Position numbers and translations under genes: made by a program
From: Ustilaginoidea virens
Taxonomy: Eukaryota > Ascomycota > Sordariomycetes > Hypocreales > Clavicipitaceae
NCBI RefSeq assembly: GCF_000687475.1
Contig: NC_057322.1
Location: forward strand, 124,001-188,000
Direction: 5' to 3'
DNA: 64,000 bases
Shown here: piece after piece, positions 34,253 to 46,889 of the stretch
Layout of the letters: the number at the start of each line of letters is the position of its first letter
How positions within the stretch are numbered: the stretch's first letter is position 1
Notes under the pieces: model-generated
What the model was told of the DNA's origin: nothing
What the model saw: only the letters and a program-made list of their open reading frames with translations
Databases searched by the model: none

Positions 34253-34517
34253 TGTAGGAAGAGAAAAGGTGCCGGAATGTCTTAAAAATGCGAAGAAAAT
34301 TAAGACAGAAAATCTAGATAAAACTAGAAGAAAGCTGCGTTAAGGAATAACCTTAGAAAATCCTGTTGCAAGGATATATTGCAGCTTGGTGTGGTAGCTG
34401 GGTTCCTAAATCTGGGATGATCAGTCCCTTATTAGTAGATTTCTGGAAGGTTAGCTGCCAAATGCGTTAAAATCCTAAGTTAGCGTAAAAAAGTCTTAAG
34501 CTGGAAGCCTTGAGACA

Positions 34518-34531
34518 CCGGGCTTATAACC
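34518..34531 (-). other. copia-1 primer-binding site
   Basis: Minus-strand GGTTATAAGCCCGG directly follows the LTR. It corresponds to GGTTATGAGCCCGG in the less mutated copia-2 at 63002, which is complementary to the CAU-anticodon stem-loop of initiator tRNA-Met. Confidence 0.8.
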
Positions 34532-35257
34532 TGTTGCAAAATGGTGACTCAGAACACTGTTGGAAAGTATACTAAGTACCGATAGTGGCGTATAAGGCGT
34601 TGCAGAATAAAATAAGCTGGTTAAAGATTAAAAACGCACATACGGGGTTAACCAGAGTAAAGATGTCAGGGAAATCTGATTCTAATTATTGGTGACTATT
34701 CTAGCTAGAAAGAGGGAATTTTGGGTATATTTCTACCATCTTGAAAAAGTGGTTGAAAATAATGAAAAACCGCAAAAATAGCGAAAAACCCGACGAAAAG
34801 TCGGTCTGCCCAACCGTGCCCAGTCTGTGCCCAATATCCTACCCAGTGCATACCCAACCAAGCCCAGTGGCTTATAGCGGTGTGCCGGATGCCCTATAAC
34901 AGCCTGCCGTACGGGCCAGAAGCCCTATATCGGTCTGCCGTAAATGACCGGTGTGGCGGGTGACTGTATGTAGAAGGCCGAAAGTGCTGGTATTAGCAAG
35001 GTTTGCCCATTTGGTAATCCCGTAGAAATGCGCAGCCTGTTGTGGGCCCTGTGGCCCGCTGTGACCGGCCGCTGTGGCCGGCTGTGGGGCGCTGTGCCGG
35101 TGCCGTGACCGGCGCTGTGGCCCACTGTAATCGGCGTTGTGGGGCGCTGTGCCCCACCATAGCGCCTGGTATAGCCACCGCGATATCTCAACGTAGAGAC
35201 GTCGTACGGTAGCGAGACCAGTACCAAAATACAGCTAAAAAGGCGCTGATTTCAACA
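34532..35257 (-). repeat. copia-1 5' LTR (726 bp)
   Basis: On the minus strand it runs TGTTGAAATCAGCGCC...TTTTGCAACA, with TGTTG/CAACA ends. It is homologous to 44873-45588. The primer-binding site abuts it at 34531. Internal GCGCTGTGGCC-type short repeats lie at 35040-35150; the frames seen there are not genes. Confidence 0.9.
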
Positions 35258-35434
35258 GAGCCTATTTACCGTTACATTCAATAGTCAAATAAGCAACCGG
35301 AACGCCTATAATATCCTGCCCGACTGTTGCTTCTTTCTTTACTTCCTTTCTGACCTTCTTCCTTACTTCCTTCCTTCCTTCTTTTTATTAATTACTTCCT
35401 TCTTTCTTTTATTAATTACTTCCTTCTAATACAT

Positions 35435-38400
35435 ATGCCTACCCCTATTAATATTACGATAGAGGGATCACTACCCGAAAGGCTTAGGCCTTACGCCGAT
35501 ACTATTATAGAGGATTAGGCCAATTTAAAAGGGCAGATTGACCCTACTAATACTATAGACGAATAGTTATATAATTGTATTGCCTACCTCATCAATAACT
35601 ACATAACAGGCGATGAGATAGATAATAATCTATAGGAATAATTCCGTGATGATTATGAGGAATAGACCGAGGAACTATTTAACCGTATTAATAAATGGCT
35701 TCTACAGGAATTCCGAACAACCCTACGGGAATATAGGGTATACGTTGGAAGCATAGGATCGTTAGTAGTCAAGACCCTTACCTACTATCTCCAATAAGAG
35801 TATATGCCTGAGTGGCCTTAAGAGGAAATAGATCTCTAATTTGTACGTAAAACCTTTATATCCCGGTTAAATCTAGATAGGGAACAATTAGTCCCTACTG
35901 CTTATACCGAACGGGAGATGCAAATAAACTAGAATGCCCCCTCTATTATAAGCTCGAGGAATTTACTTCCTACTATAATTATTCGAATACCCTTACGGAT
36001 ACCCTTACGGATGCCCTTATAGATACCCTCGCGATTGCCATCACGAACACCCTCGCAATTACCCTCGCGAAGACCTTTATAAGCCCCTTCGACCCCTAGG
36101 GACTTTGTAATACTAATAGCACAACAACCCCTTATCCCTCTATTTACGTTAAAGAAGGCCCCTATTCCCACCGAAGAAGAAAGGGGCCGGCCGCTATAAT
36201 AGAAAGGGAAAGCGCCTATTTATAATAGGCCGCTATTTGAGATAGGGGAAAGCTCCCGACAGTAATAATAGCACACAACAGACGATAACTATAGCCCGAC
36301 CGACCAAATACTATACCCTAGGGGTTATACCCCTAGCCGAGCTAGCTAAGGCGGCTATCCTAATGCCCCTCGGAATTATAGTATACCCATAAGGACCAGA
36401 GGTCAGGTTATAGGCCCCGATAATATGCTTTAATTAATAGAGAGCGCCGACGGCAATACCCTCGAAGTTGCTAGCGATACCCTCCAAGCCACCAATATCA
36501 ATATTCCCCGATATACCGCTACTAGCGGCACCGGGCAAGCCCCTAATATTGATAAAACAGCTGCCCCTAATGCCAGATATCACGAATCATGGTATCGCAG
36601 CTATAACCCACAGGCCCGGATGCCTTAACTATTGGCTCTAATGCCTCACCCGATAATGCCAAAGATAGGCACGGCACCAGACCCCTCCCGGCACTATCGG
36701 CCTACCTAGGCCGATAAACGGACCGTCTTAATAGGAGGACCGGTAAACCCAAACCGACCCGGGTTATAGGATAACCCAGCCAGAGATCCTGCTAGCCTAC
36801 CGTAAGGCTACCGATAAGCCGTTCCAGAATACCCTCCGGAATACCACCAAAAAGATCATACCCGAAGAGCCTATATAGAGGCCGGGTTTAACGATATTTC
36901 GAAGAAGATATCTAACCTCTTACGTAGCTATCGTATAGAGGATAGATATAGCGGCAAAATGGATAACTTCTTTATACTAAAGGTAGTATCCTTCAAAAGC
37001 AAATGCCGCCTTCTAGGATTGCCCGATTATACACTTATAAGAGCCTTTCAAATCATACTAATCGGCGATGCTAAGATATATTACTTTGATAATATCGAAC
37101 GCATTTGTAATACCCTTACTTTCGATAATATAGTGCATAAAGTTAAGAGCTATTTCGAGAATGAGAGTATAAAGCAATTCTATTTGCACCGTTGGAATAG
37201 AATAATGCTTTAATTAACTATCGCGAAATATCCTAACAAGTCAAAGCTTGAATGCCTTAATATCCTACTAGAGGAACTTTAATGACTATATTGTGGTCTT
37301 TTTCCCCCCTTTACAGCTAATATAGAGCTTTATCGATAAGTACTTAATGCTGTCAGGGATACCCCTAAGTGTAGCCAGGCTATATATTGTTATACCTCTA
37401 TATTCGAAGGCCTTGCCGCTGACCTATGGCGATCCCTTTCTATTTATAAGACTACCTATATAACTCAATAGCATTAATTCCTTTAATAATAACAGCAGCC
37501 TTAGCAACATTAGGATATTGAAGATGCTAATATTGATGATAATATGGCATTATTTATAGATCGTAGATATAGTCAATCTCACAACCGGTATTAATGCCCC
37601 TAATGATATGGACCCCCTTAATGGCAATAGCAGAATCGCGCCCTTCTAGCTAGGCCCCGTTAAAGAAGATACTTCGTTTGCAATAAATTAGGTTGTTAGT
37701 CATCTAATTATACTGCCAAAGAGCAATAAGAATTAAAGGCATAATAGCTGAAGAACCGCTCTAACCGGACCGCCCCTAATAACAAGAAATTCCGCGTTTT
37801 CCTATAGGAATACGAAGGGACCGCCGATTAAGCCCTTAAAAATGCCGATTTTAATGATATTATTGAAGATATTGAAGTTATGATGGCAGGGGTTACATAT
37901 TGGGATACAGAGGATACTATCGCACTATAATTTACAGCCACTCAGTATTTCTTAGCCTCTACACAAATAGAACCGCCACCTTCTTCATCTATCGAGATAT
38001 TATAAGCCTTATAGGATGAATCGTGCCGATATGCCTTCCTATAGATTGACCTATTCTGAATACCCTTACTAGACCGTAATTCTGCCTTTCTAGAAGAAGA
38101 ATACTATAGTAACTATACCTTCCGCGGGATCCTACTGGATACCAGCGCCTCCGGCCTATCCACAGCAGGTATAGGTCAAGCAAGAGCCCTAATAAGATTA
38201 ATGAAATCTTTAACGATTAAGTCAACGGATAAGCAGTATACCGTTAATTTTGGAATAGGTTCTGCCATATCTTCTAGTATATTAAATGTCCCGACGATAT
38301 TCGGCAATATCCCCTTCTACGTTCTTAATAGCAGTACCCCCTTTCTCTATTCTATTACGGATATAGATAGGATGGGCGTAAAGCTAGATAATATTAATAA

Positions 38401-41400
38401 TTTGCTTATCAAAGGGGATATTAAGGTTCCAATTATCAAGAAATAGGGATATCTATAGTAGACTCTTAATGCCACAGATACTGTAGCCTTCTATCTATCG
38501 TTATAGGAAATCCGTCAGCTATATCGTCGATTCGGGCACCCCTTTATTAATAGGCTCTCTAAATTGCTTCAACGGGCTGGTTATAATGATATTAACCGCA
38601 ATATCATCGAGAGTATCACCTATATATGCTATTAATGCCAGATGAACGCAAAGGCACCTAACCGGTTTAAATTCACCCTTAAGGATGACGATATTAGCCA
38701 ATTTAACTATGAAATTATCGTCGATATCCTTTATATTGACAATCGGCCGGTATTACATATCGTGGATACTGCAATAAGCTTCCAGGCAGTTAGGTTCCTC
38801 GATCCATAAAGATAGAAGGCCCGAGACGTCTAGAATACCCTCAAGGAATGCTAGATCGATACTTACTTTAGCCCGCCGGATTAGATAGTTTATAATGCCG
38901 GACCTAACTTCGCCTCTGCTGAATTCCATTATAATACCCGGCTTTTCTCTATTAATGTGGATAAAATCCCCATCGAAGCCCACTATAGCATTAGTAAAGT
39001 CGAGAGATACTACGCCCCATTACGCAGAGCCTATACCATCGTTAGTAAAGAAGTAGGCGACCTATTAACAAGGGAATAAAAACTACAGCTAGCTATTAAA
39101 GCCGTTAATGATTCTGCTGGGCCTAACGGCCTCATACCCATATTACTGGTCTTTAGAGTATATCCCCGACTTATAGATGACTCACCCCCTAGCCTATTAG
39201 TATCACAACATGCCTTAATATTACGAAAGGCTACTAACGAAGCTAGGAAATGCCTCGCTAAGCGATAGGTTCGCGATGCCTTCGCCTAACGGAACGGCCC
39301 GAATATATGGCCTATCCACCGACTACCCCTATAGTCTGATATACGGGTATAGAGAGAAAAAGGTAGGCCATACCGGCTAATCAGCCTCGAAGGTGAGACC
39401 TATATCATGCAGATGCCATATAGCCCTATTAAGTTCCGGTCAATAGTCGTCAAACCCTATAACTACAACCCCGATATAGACGATCCCAAAGATATCGTCT
39501 ATGCCGAAGGCCCGGCCCGTCCCGGCAGGATAGAAGTCAGGATACCGGCTGCAGCCGCACCTCTAGCCGCGACGATACCTGCAGCCGCGATATTATCATT
39601 ACCAACCCCTAACCTAGCCAGGGTACCGGCGTTACGGCCAGTATTACCATCACCAGTAAGGGTGGTATCTGATATTATGATCAATAAGGACTAAAAAGAG
39701 GCTCTCGTCAATACTATCGCTTCTAGTACCATTATCGATGCCTCTTTTTTTACCGCGAAAGAGTAAGCCGATCTACAGCTTATTAGTTAATTACGCCAGG
39801 AAGGAAAGATTATAACCCTAGGAGACCCCTTCGAATAGTCTGACTATATAAAGGTAGAAGCGTTACAGGCCCGCGATATATTCTGACTTATTACCTTTAA
39901 TATCGGTAAATATAGAGCCTAGCGTCTATTTAACTCACGTATAGTACGAGAGATTAAGGGTAAAGGCATAGATATACTGTATAAGAAATCACGACTCGTC
40001 ATATAAGGTTATAATGATAATAAAAAGCAATTAATATTAACTCAGTCCCCCACAATCCAACGGGCTAGTCAATAGTTACTTATATTATTAGTCCTATCAC
40101 TATAACGCTCTCACGGCTTATTCCTCTGGATACGTAATATCACACAGGCTTACGTATAGTTATTAACTACCCTCAATCGGTCGATTATTGCTAAATTACC
40201 TAAGCAAATAGCTCACTAGTACCCTAATAATACTATTATGGAAGTGGTGAAGCCACTATACGGAATAGCTGAGGTAGGCACCTACTAGTGGGCGATATAC
40301 TTTAGGTATTATCGCGAGAAGTTAGGCATAACCATATCGACCTATGACCCCTATTTGCTGATATCCACTGACGTTACCGACCGTATTAGCGATACTATAT
40401 GCTTCGGTATCGTGGGTATGCAGACTAACGATACCCTTGGCCTAAGTAACGACGCCTTCTTCCAATAGGAAGAATTAGAGCTTACTAAGGCAGGCTTTAA
40501 CGCTAAGCCTAAGACGAAGCTATTACCAACTATGCCCTTAGTATTTAACGGATGCATACTCACATTTAATAACGCAGACGGCACAATAACGTTATGCTAG
40601 AAAGGCCAAAGCAAAAAGATCGCTACTATCGATAAGAATGCGCCTATAGCATAGCGTAACTATATCGAGTAACGCGCTCGCGGTGCTTATGTGGCTACGG
40701 TCTGCCAGCCTAAGGCATTCTTTGACCTATCTGTTGCAGCATAATACCAACAGCCTGACCCTATAGATATCACGAGATTGAATAAGCGCCTTTAATGGCA
40801 GCGCGATAACTAGGATCGTGGCTTATGGTACATCAATTTGGCCCTTACCACAGCTAAGATCTTTGTATTTGTTGATGGATCCTTTGCCAATAACAAAGAT
40901 TTAAGCTCCCAGATTGGTTACGTAATTATGCTAGGGAATGAGGCAGATACTGCGAATAATGCCTTCCAGCTGACCGGTAATATTATTACTTATAGCTCTA
41001 TAAAGAGTAAGCGGGTAACGCGCAGCGCACTCGCTTTGGAGCTGTATAGCATGGTGCAAGGGGTCGATATCGCATACGCGATAGGCACGACCCTCAACAT
41101 GATTACCAGCAAGCTAAGATTGCCGAAGATCCCTACGGTTATATATACGGATTCGTTTTCGCTGTACGAATGCCTTATTAAGCTGGGTACTACTAAGGAA
41201 AAGAGGCTTATGATAGATATTATAGCCCTGCGATAGTTATACGAGCGCCAGGAGATTTATGAGATCCGTTGGATTAATAGGAATAATAATCTCGCTGACG
41301 TAATAACTAAGGGAACGCCTAATAAAGCCCTTGAGACCTTTATCGACCGAAATTAGGCTGTTATACATATGGAAGGGTGGGTAAAGAGGCTGGTCAATAT

Positions 41401-41404
41401 CTGA
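35435..41404 (+). pseudogene. copia-3 gag-pol polyprotein (about 1,989 codons, one frame)
   Basis: From ATG at 35435 (MPTPINITIEGSLPERLRPY) to TGA at 41402-41404 a single frame holds throughout; only RIP-type stops interrupt it. Order: gag with IPLRIPLRMPL-type repeats near 35970-36090; gag core at 36959-37213; a zinc-knuckle-like YFVCNKLGC*SSNYT at 37670-37711 (first Cys and last His now Tyr); protease LLDTSASGLSTAGIGQ at about 38132 (DTG to DTS); integrase with RRFGHPFINRL, VDILYIDNRPVLHIVD and VERYYAPLRRAY; a Pro/Ala linker at 39500-39680; RT with KKSRLVI, LTQSPTIQRASQ and VVKPLYGIAEVGTY; and RNase H with IFVFVDGSFANNKDLSSQIG and TDSFSLYECLIKLGTTKEKR. This arrangement matches a common fungal copia lineage. 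Confidence 0.9.
40838..41236 (+). other. copia-3 RNase H domain, longest open stretch
   Basis: 132 codons without a stop, including VDGSFANNKDL (first catalytic Asp), LALELYSM and YTDSFSLYECL. It lies in the gag-pol frame and is listed because it is the best-preserved domain of the element. Confidence 0.85.
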
Positions 41405-41704
41405 CTGCGTTTGGAAGGTATTGGTGATATGATGGGTGGCAAGTGTGTGGATTTTCCTATATTTAATGTTGTGTTTAATGCGGCCGTTTTCCCTATGTTT
41501 ACTGCCCCCCCCCCCTTTTTTTTGCCCCTTTGTTTTGGCTGCGATATTCAACATACCGGCTGTACGGTATGATGCCGGCCGCGCGGCGCGATAGCATTAT
41601 CGGCGGCACAACCTACCGAGACCGCGCCACACTTTTCTTTCTATATATGCGCCTTATATCCTAGCAATTCCGATGTTTGCTTCTATAAAAAGAGAAGCTG
41701 CCAG
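41405..41704 (+). other. copia-3 3' untranslated region
   Basis: Contains a 12-C/9-T run at 41501-41522 and a GC-rich segment CGGCTGTACGGTATGATGCC near 41560. Otherwise featureless. Confidence 0.6.
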
Positions 41705-42047
41705 TATCGGAATCGCTATCGCAAGGTGCCTAATTGGGCACCAATTGGGCATATTGCGACGAATGTGCCGCGCACACCCGTTACGCACGATATGGCCACT
41801 TTTGCCCCTATGCCCCTAAGCCCGGTAGGGCACGCGGGCAGTCCGACCCGACCGCGCCGAAGCACGTGACTACGGCACGCACAAAAAGGCCACATCGTGT
41901 AATTACTCTTTTGCTTCCTTTCTTTCCTCTTAGTTAGTCAGTTATAATCAAAGAAGTAATCATACCTTTAACCGGTGACCTCACGGTACTTAATACCACG
42001 CGCGCAACCCTACGTACAACTGGGTACCCCTTGATGTGACACCAATA
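41705..42047 (+). repeat. copia-3 3' LTR (343 bp)
   Basis: TATCGGAATCGCTATCGC...TGACACCAATA (TGTTGG...CCAACA before mutation), homologous to the solo LTR at 21511-21842. The open frame at 41734-41937 is within the LTR and not a gene. Confidence 0.8.
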
Positions 42048-44776
42048 TAAACAACGACCAAATAGCTCTAGAAGAGCCTATTTAGAAGTCGCCTCGCCTA
42101 AATATGCCTATTTCGTCTAAGATCGACGATATAGGCCTAGTCGAAGGCACAGGCCTACCACAGGCCATAGATCCAATACAGCCTACGGGCCCACCACAAC
42201 CAATAGGCCTAATACAGCATACGGATCCACAACAGGCCATAGGCCTACCACAACCAGTGGGCCCACTACAACCAATAGGCCTACTACAGCACTCTGCAAT
42301 ATTTCCTAGCAATTCGCCGTTTTTCGATTCCAAATCGCTTCAGCCTAACTCAGCTTTTCAGCTTAGGCAAGACGGTCCTATTTCACCGGCTAAGGAAAAT
42401 ACAGCCTTTTCCCATACAAAAAGGCTGTAAATGCTAAGAAATGCAGAAAGTTCTCATCACTAGGAATCTCAATCTTAGAGATTTTCTAAATCTATCATAA
42501 AAGTAGGCATAACCCACATAAGTGAAAATTCTGACTTGCCCCACACAACAAATTTTCAATGGTCCGAATCTTAAAGCCCCATACACACTGATTTTCTGCG
42601 ACTTTCCAATACAATAGATTCTGCCTTTTCGCCCGGCTTCCTAGTAAATACAGCATTTCGCCATAGTAAAACGCTGCCTACACTAGAATATCTGAAATTC
42701 GAGAGTCCAGATATCGCCTCAAATGAGAGACCATAGGTAAAAATGTTTCAAGCACTAGAAAATATGCCGCCTATTCAGCCATACTAGGTTAAGGCTACTA
42801 GGGGTAGAATTCGAGGAAGAATGCAGCCACAGATACGAGACGTGCAAGGTATCCTAGGTTATAGATACTATAGGTCACTTTTGGACCTACAGGCTGACCA
42901 ACAGCCTAACCCACAGACTGACCAACAGTCTGACCAACAGTCTGACCCATAGACTAACCAATAGGGTGCTTTCCCACCCACCCAGCCGAAAAACAATAGA
43001 ATTTTCGGATACCCAGGCAGCCCCCCAGAGGCTTCCACACAGGATTTCCACCCTTCCTATGCCTTTTACCAATAAATGCACGATATCTGCTGCAAGATAA
43101 AGGCTGCAAAACGGGCCCCAGAAGGTGTGCCTAATAGCTGGAAGGAAGTCTTACATAACCCACATAAGGATAGCTAGGTTAAGGCCTTATTTTCGGAATT
43201 CGAGCAATTAATCGACTTAAATGTCTTCCAATTTATACTAAAGGCTAGTATTCCTACTAGTAGGAAGATATTGCGCAACCGGCCTGTTTTTCGTATAAAG
43301 AAAGATGCGAATAATAACCCGGTTAAATATAAGGCACGATTAGTTATTAAAGGCTTTATACAGGTATCTAGGCAAGACTTTATAGAGACCTATGCCTCTA
43401 CTTCGATCCTACCAACATAAAGGATTATCCTTGCTCTTACTACTGCAAATAACTAGGAAATAGAGCAAATCGACTTTATTAGTGCCTTTCTAAATAGTAA
43501 ACTGCTGGAGACGATTTATATAGAGATTCCAGCTGGTTTTCTAGAATTTGCAGAAAGCCTACTCTTACCTAATCCAGCCTTATAGTCTGACCTATAGCGT
43601 CAACGACTTCTAGCCTTGCTTACTAAGGTTGGATATAACCCCTCTGTATTACAGGTTATACTATTGAAGAAAGCCTTATATAGGCTAAAATAAGGCCCTC
43701 GCGAGTGGCAGTTACGGTTAAAAGACCTTCTAGTACAAGAGGGTTTTACGCCATTACTTTCTAATACTGCCGTCTTCTATAATAAAGGAACGCATACCTT
43801 TATTATGACCTATATAGATGACTGTTTAATTATCGGTCCAGACCTTAGCTATATTGACCAGCTTAAGGCTAAGTTCTATAAGGTATATGCTATAGAAAAC
43901 CGGGGACCTGCCTCCTTCTTTCTAAGAGTGTAGATTATTAGGGATAGAGAAAAGGGCCTATTATAGCTACACTAATTGCAATTTATTGCGGAAGTCCTTA
44001 AGAAATTCAACCTAAAAAATACACGACCGCATCTAATCCCACTATAGCCCGGTATACTTGCTGAGTCTAAGGCTAGTAATATGCCGCTAGATGCTAATAA
44101 TTAACACTTATTCTAGCAGCTGGTAAGGACATCGATGTAGTTAATAATGATATTAAGACCTAACCTTGCCTTTCCAACGCAATACCTATCACGATATATG
44201 CAACAGGCTTCCACTATACAGCTTAATGCTGCTAAGGGCACTTTCCGCTACTTAGCTGGTACGGCAAATACAGCCATTTATTACCGAGCCGCTAAAGCTA
44301 CCATAGTATTAGCTGCATTTTCTAATAGCGATTTTGCTAGATACCGGCTGACTTCGAAGTCTACTAGTGGTTATCTTACTACCTTAAATAGTGGGCCTAT
44401 TAGCTAGAGGTTAAAACGGTCTTCGACTATAGTTTTATCAATGCTTAAAGCCGAGTCTAATACAATGCTTAAAGCGATTCGCGAAGTGGAGTGGATATCT
44501 AATTTATTTAAAGAAATCCAGGTCGATATTCAACGCCCGATACCACTATACTGCGATAACCAAGGGTCTATTTCTAACGCAAATAACCCAAATCAGTATG
44601 CCTGCACTAAGCATACCTTGCTTAAATTCCGGTATATACGTAAGAAGGCCTATAGTGGCCTAGTAAAAATATCTTATTTACCTACGATAGATATGCCTAC
44701 AGATAGACTTACCAAACCACTTCCAAGCCCGAAATTCCCCATATTTCGGCAGCTATTAGGGCTACAATCCCTATAG
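42048..44776 (+). pseudogene. copia-1 pol 3' half: RT and RNase H
   Basis: One frame throughout. A Pro/Gln linker at 42104-42300 (LPQAIDPIQPTGPPQPIGL) and Gln/Asp repeats at 42885-42960 (DQQSDQQSDPQTNQQ) precede KKDANNNPVKYKARLVIKGF (RT start, about 43300), EIEQIDFISAFLNSKL, and the catalytic YIDD at 43811-43822, which is intact. RNase H has FPTQYLSRYM, FSNSDFARYRLTSKST, MLKAESNTML and PLYCDNQGSISNAN, ending TKPLPSPKFPIF...LLGLQSL at TAG 44774-44776. TG and CA are commoner here than in the left half of the window. Confidence 0.85.
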
Positions 44777-44872
44777 CATCATCATCTTTTTTTCTAATTT
44801 TTTACAGGGTTTCTTTCTTTTATTCTAACGCTAGGATTAGCCATATTGCTAATCAGAGGGGGTGTTGAAATC

Positions 44873-45588
44873 AGCGCCTTTTTAGCTGTATTTTAGTACT
44901 GGTCTCGCCACCATACGACGTCTCTACGTTAAGATATTACGGTAGCTATACCAGGCGCTATAGTGGGGCACAGCGCCCCACAACGCCGATTATAGTGGGC
45001 CACAGCGCCGGTCACGGCACCAGTACAGCGACCCACATCCGGCCACAGCGGCCGGTCACAGCGGGCCACAGGGCCCACAACAGACGGCGCATTTCTACGG
45101 GATTACCAAATGGGCAAACCTTACTAATACCAGCACTTTCGGCCTTCTACATACAGTCACCCGCCACACCGGTCATTTACGGCAGACCGATATAGGGCTT
45201 CCGGCCCATATAGCAGGCTGTTATAGGGCATCCGGCACACCGCTATAAGCCACTAGGCTTGGTTGGGTATGCACTGGGTAGGATATTGGGCACAGACTAG
45301 GCATAGTTAGGCAGACCGACTTTTCGTCGGGTTTTTCGCTATTTTTGCGGTTTTTCATTATTTTCAACCACTTTTTCAAGATGGTAGAAATATGCCCAAA
45401 ATTCCCTCTTTCTAGCTAGAATAGTTACCAACAATTAGAATCAGATTTCCCTAATATCTTTGCTCTAGTCAACCTCTTATGCACTTTAAATCTTTAACCA
45501 GCTCTTTGTTTTATTCTGCAATGCCTTGTACGCCACTGTCGGTATCCAGTACATTTCCAACAGTATTCTGAATCACTATTTTGCAACA
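44873..45588 (+). repeat. copia-1 3' LTR (716 bp)
   Basis: TGTTGAAATCAGCGCC...TTTTGCAACA, preceded by the polypurine tract CAGAGGGGG at 44864-44872. Homologous to 34532-35257. The frame at 44995-45195 is within the LTR. Confidence 0.9.
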
Positions 45589-46889
45589 ACTTAATACGAG
45601 TAGAAGATTATATAGAACGGTTTCTCGATTATTAGTAGCGGCACTATAGGTTCCCCGCCTAGATTATTAGCGATAGAGGCTTAGACTAAATAGGCTAATT
45701 CTAGACTATAATATATAAGGCTATTAGGACTAAATAACTCCTTTTGATTATATATTATATATAGACCGATAGTAGTATAGAGTATATAAATTAGAAGGTC
45801 TAGGCTATCTTATATATTAAGGTAGCATTCGACTAATACGATTAGCCCTAATATCTTACGATTTATTAATATACTCTAAATAACTATACTTCTTTAGTTA
45901 CTAGATATAGTCCGAACTATCTCCTAAATAGCTTTAATTCTCCTATTATAATACCTCCCCCTAATATTATACTAAGTTTAACGACCCCTAAAGGGCAAGC
46001 AATATGCTTTTTAGCTATAATACGGGAGGGGGGCGAACTTGCCTAAGCCGCAATTGCCTTTACTTAATAGTAGTGGTAGGATGCAATAAATCGTTCCTAA
46101 CGCCTAGTAGAGCGCTACTAAGTTAGGGACCGAGTTTAGCTAAGCCTACGGAATATTAAAATTAACCGGCCCTATAAGAAGCTCGATTAGGTATCTACAA
46201 AATATATTATTATAGCCGTTCTATCCCCACTTAATATCTAATTCGATATCCCTAATGGTATTTACCCGGTCTTTTATATTAATCTTATAAAATATGCCGC
46301 TATCGACCTACTATTGAGCTAAGTCCTTATAGATATTAGGCCTAATCCCCTATTAATTCTGCTAGAGGACTCTAATACCCTACATAAGGAATTTAAGGTT
46401 AAGGAGATATTAGCCGTAAAAAACGCTTGGGATTAGGGCAGAAAGCATAATATTTTAGTAAAATAGAAGGGATACGATTTGCCGTCTTAAGAGCCCCTTA
46501 AGAACTTTAAGGATACTATAGCGCGGGGAGCATTTAAGGATAAATAGGGGGATATTTAGATATATAATAGGCCCGGTTAAACCCTATTGTAACCCTAATA
46601 TGGAAATAGATAAAATTTTTCCTGGAAAAGGGGGGTATATTACGGACTTAGGCTATGCCCGTATTATAGATTAATTGAGGCTCGGGCTGCGCCCGTGCCT
46701 AGTCTAGGACGGATGATATAAGATAGACGCGCGGGCCTATAGGGTAACGTTAGGGCTTTAGCCCGCGCTATATATGGATATATAGACTGCAGAAGAGACC
46801 CGATTCGGGCTCTTTTCCCTTCCTCCTTAGTTTTATTAATATATCCGATTAACGCTTATTTGCAGTCGCCCTAGGGCCAGTCCGTTATA
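45589..46889 (+). mobile_element. gypsy-1, 3' part: integrase, chromodomain, 3' LTR
   Basis: Starts inside integrase (RFPA*IISDRGL) right after the copia-1 LTR and continues through the integrase C-terminus to a chromodomain at about 46369-46560 (FKVKEILAVKNAWD, HNILVK*KGYD, EPLKNFKD). The 3' LTR (46638-46889) follows a purine tract GGAAAAGGGGGG. Chromodomain plus Ty3/gypsy integrase identifies a chromovirus. Confidence 0.8.
46638..46889 (+). repeat. gypsy-1 3' LTR (252 bp)
   Basis: TATTACGGACTTAGGC...CAGTCCGTTATA (TG...CA ends before RIP), with GGCTGCGCCC-type hairpins. Related to 48024-48276 and 60369-60610. Confidence 0.8.

Larger units (their letters stand above)
29732..35257 (-). mobile_element. 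copia-1, 5' part (5' LTR, gag, protease, integrase, start of RT)
   Basis: Begins at the 5' LTR (34532-35257) and reads toward lower coordinates through a Ty1/copia polyprotein. It stops abruptly at 29731/29732, just after the start of reverse transcriptase, so the rest of RT, RNase H and the 3' LTR are missing. A gypsy-type solo LTR is inserted in gag. It belongs to the same family as the plus-strand piece at 42048-45588, with which it overlaps from the end of integrase to the RT start; they are therefore two elements, not one split by inversion. Confidence 0.85.
35258..42047 (+). mobile_element. copia-3 element lacking its 5' LTR
   Basis: Plus-strand Ty1/copia-class element: 177 bp of pyrimidine-rich leader, one gag-pol frame (35435-41404), a 300-bp 3' untranslated part with a C-run at 41501-41512, a purine tract AAAAAGAGAAG, and a 3' LTR. 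No 5' LTR or primer-binding site is present; at 35257 the sequence changes directly to the copia-1 5' LTR. The 3' LTR ends where a truncated copia-1 begins. Confidence 0.8.
42048..45588 (+). mobile_element. copia-1, 3' part (linker, RT, RNase H, 3' LTR)
   Basis: Homology to copia-1 starts at or within a few bases of 42048, directly after the copia-3 LTR, and runs to the LTR end at 45588. It lacks the 5' LTR, gag, protease and most of integrase. Its right end sits inside a gypsy integrase, which it apparently interrupted. Confidence 0.85.

Noticed and set aside
34925..35227. Frames in 34.9-35.2 kb and 44.99-45.2 kb as small genes
   Set aside because: Both lie within copia-1 LTRs and come from GC-rich short repeats shared by the two copies.
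42887..43081. Minus-strand frame rich in LVSLWVRLL
   Set aside because: Shadow of the DQQSDQQ repeat in copia-1 pol.
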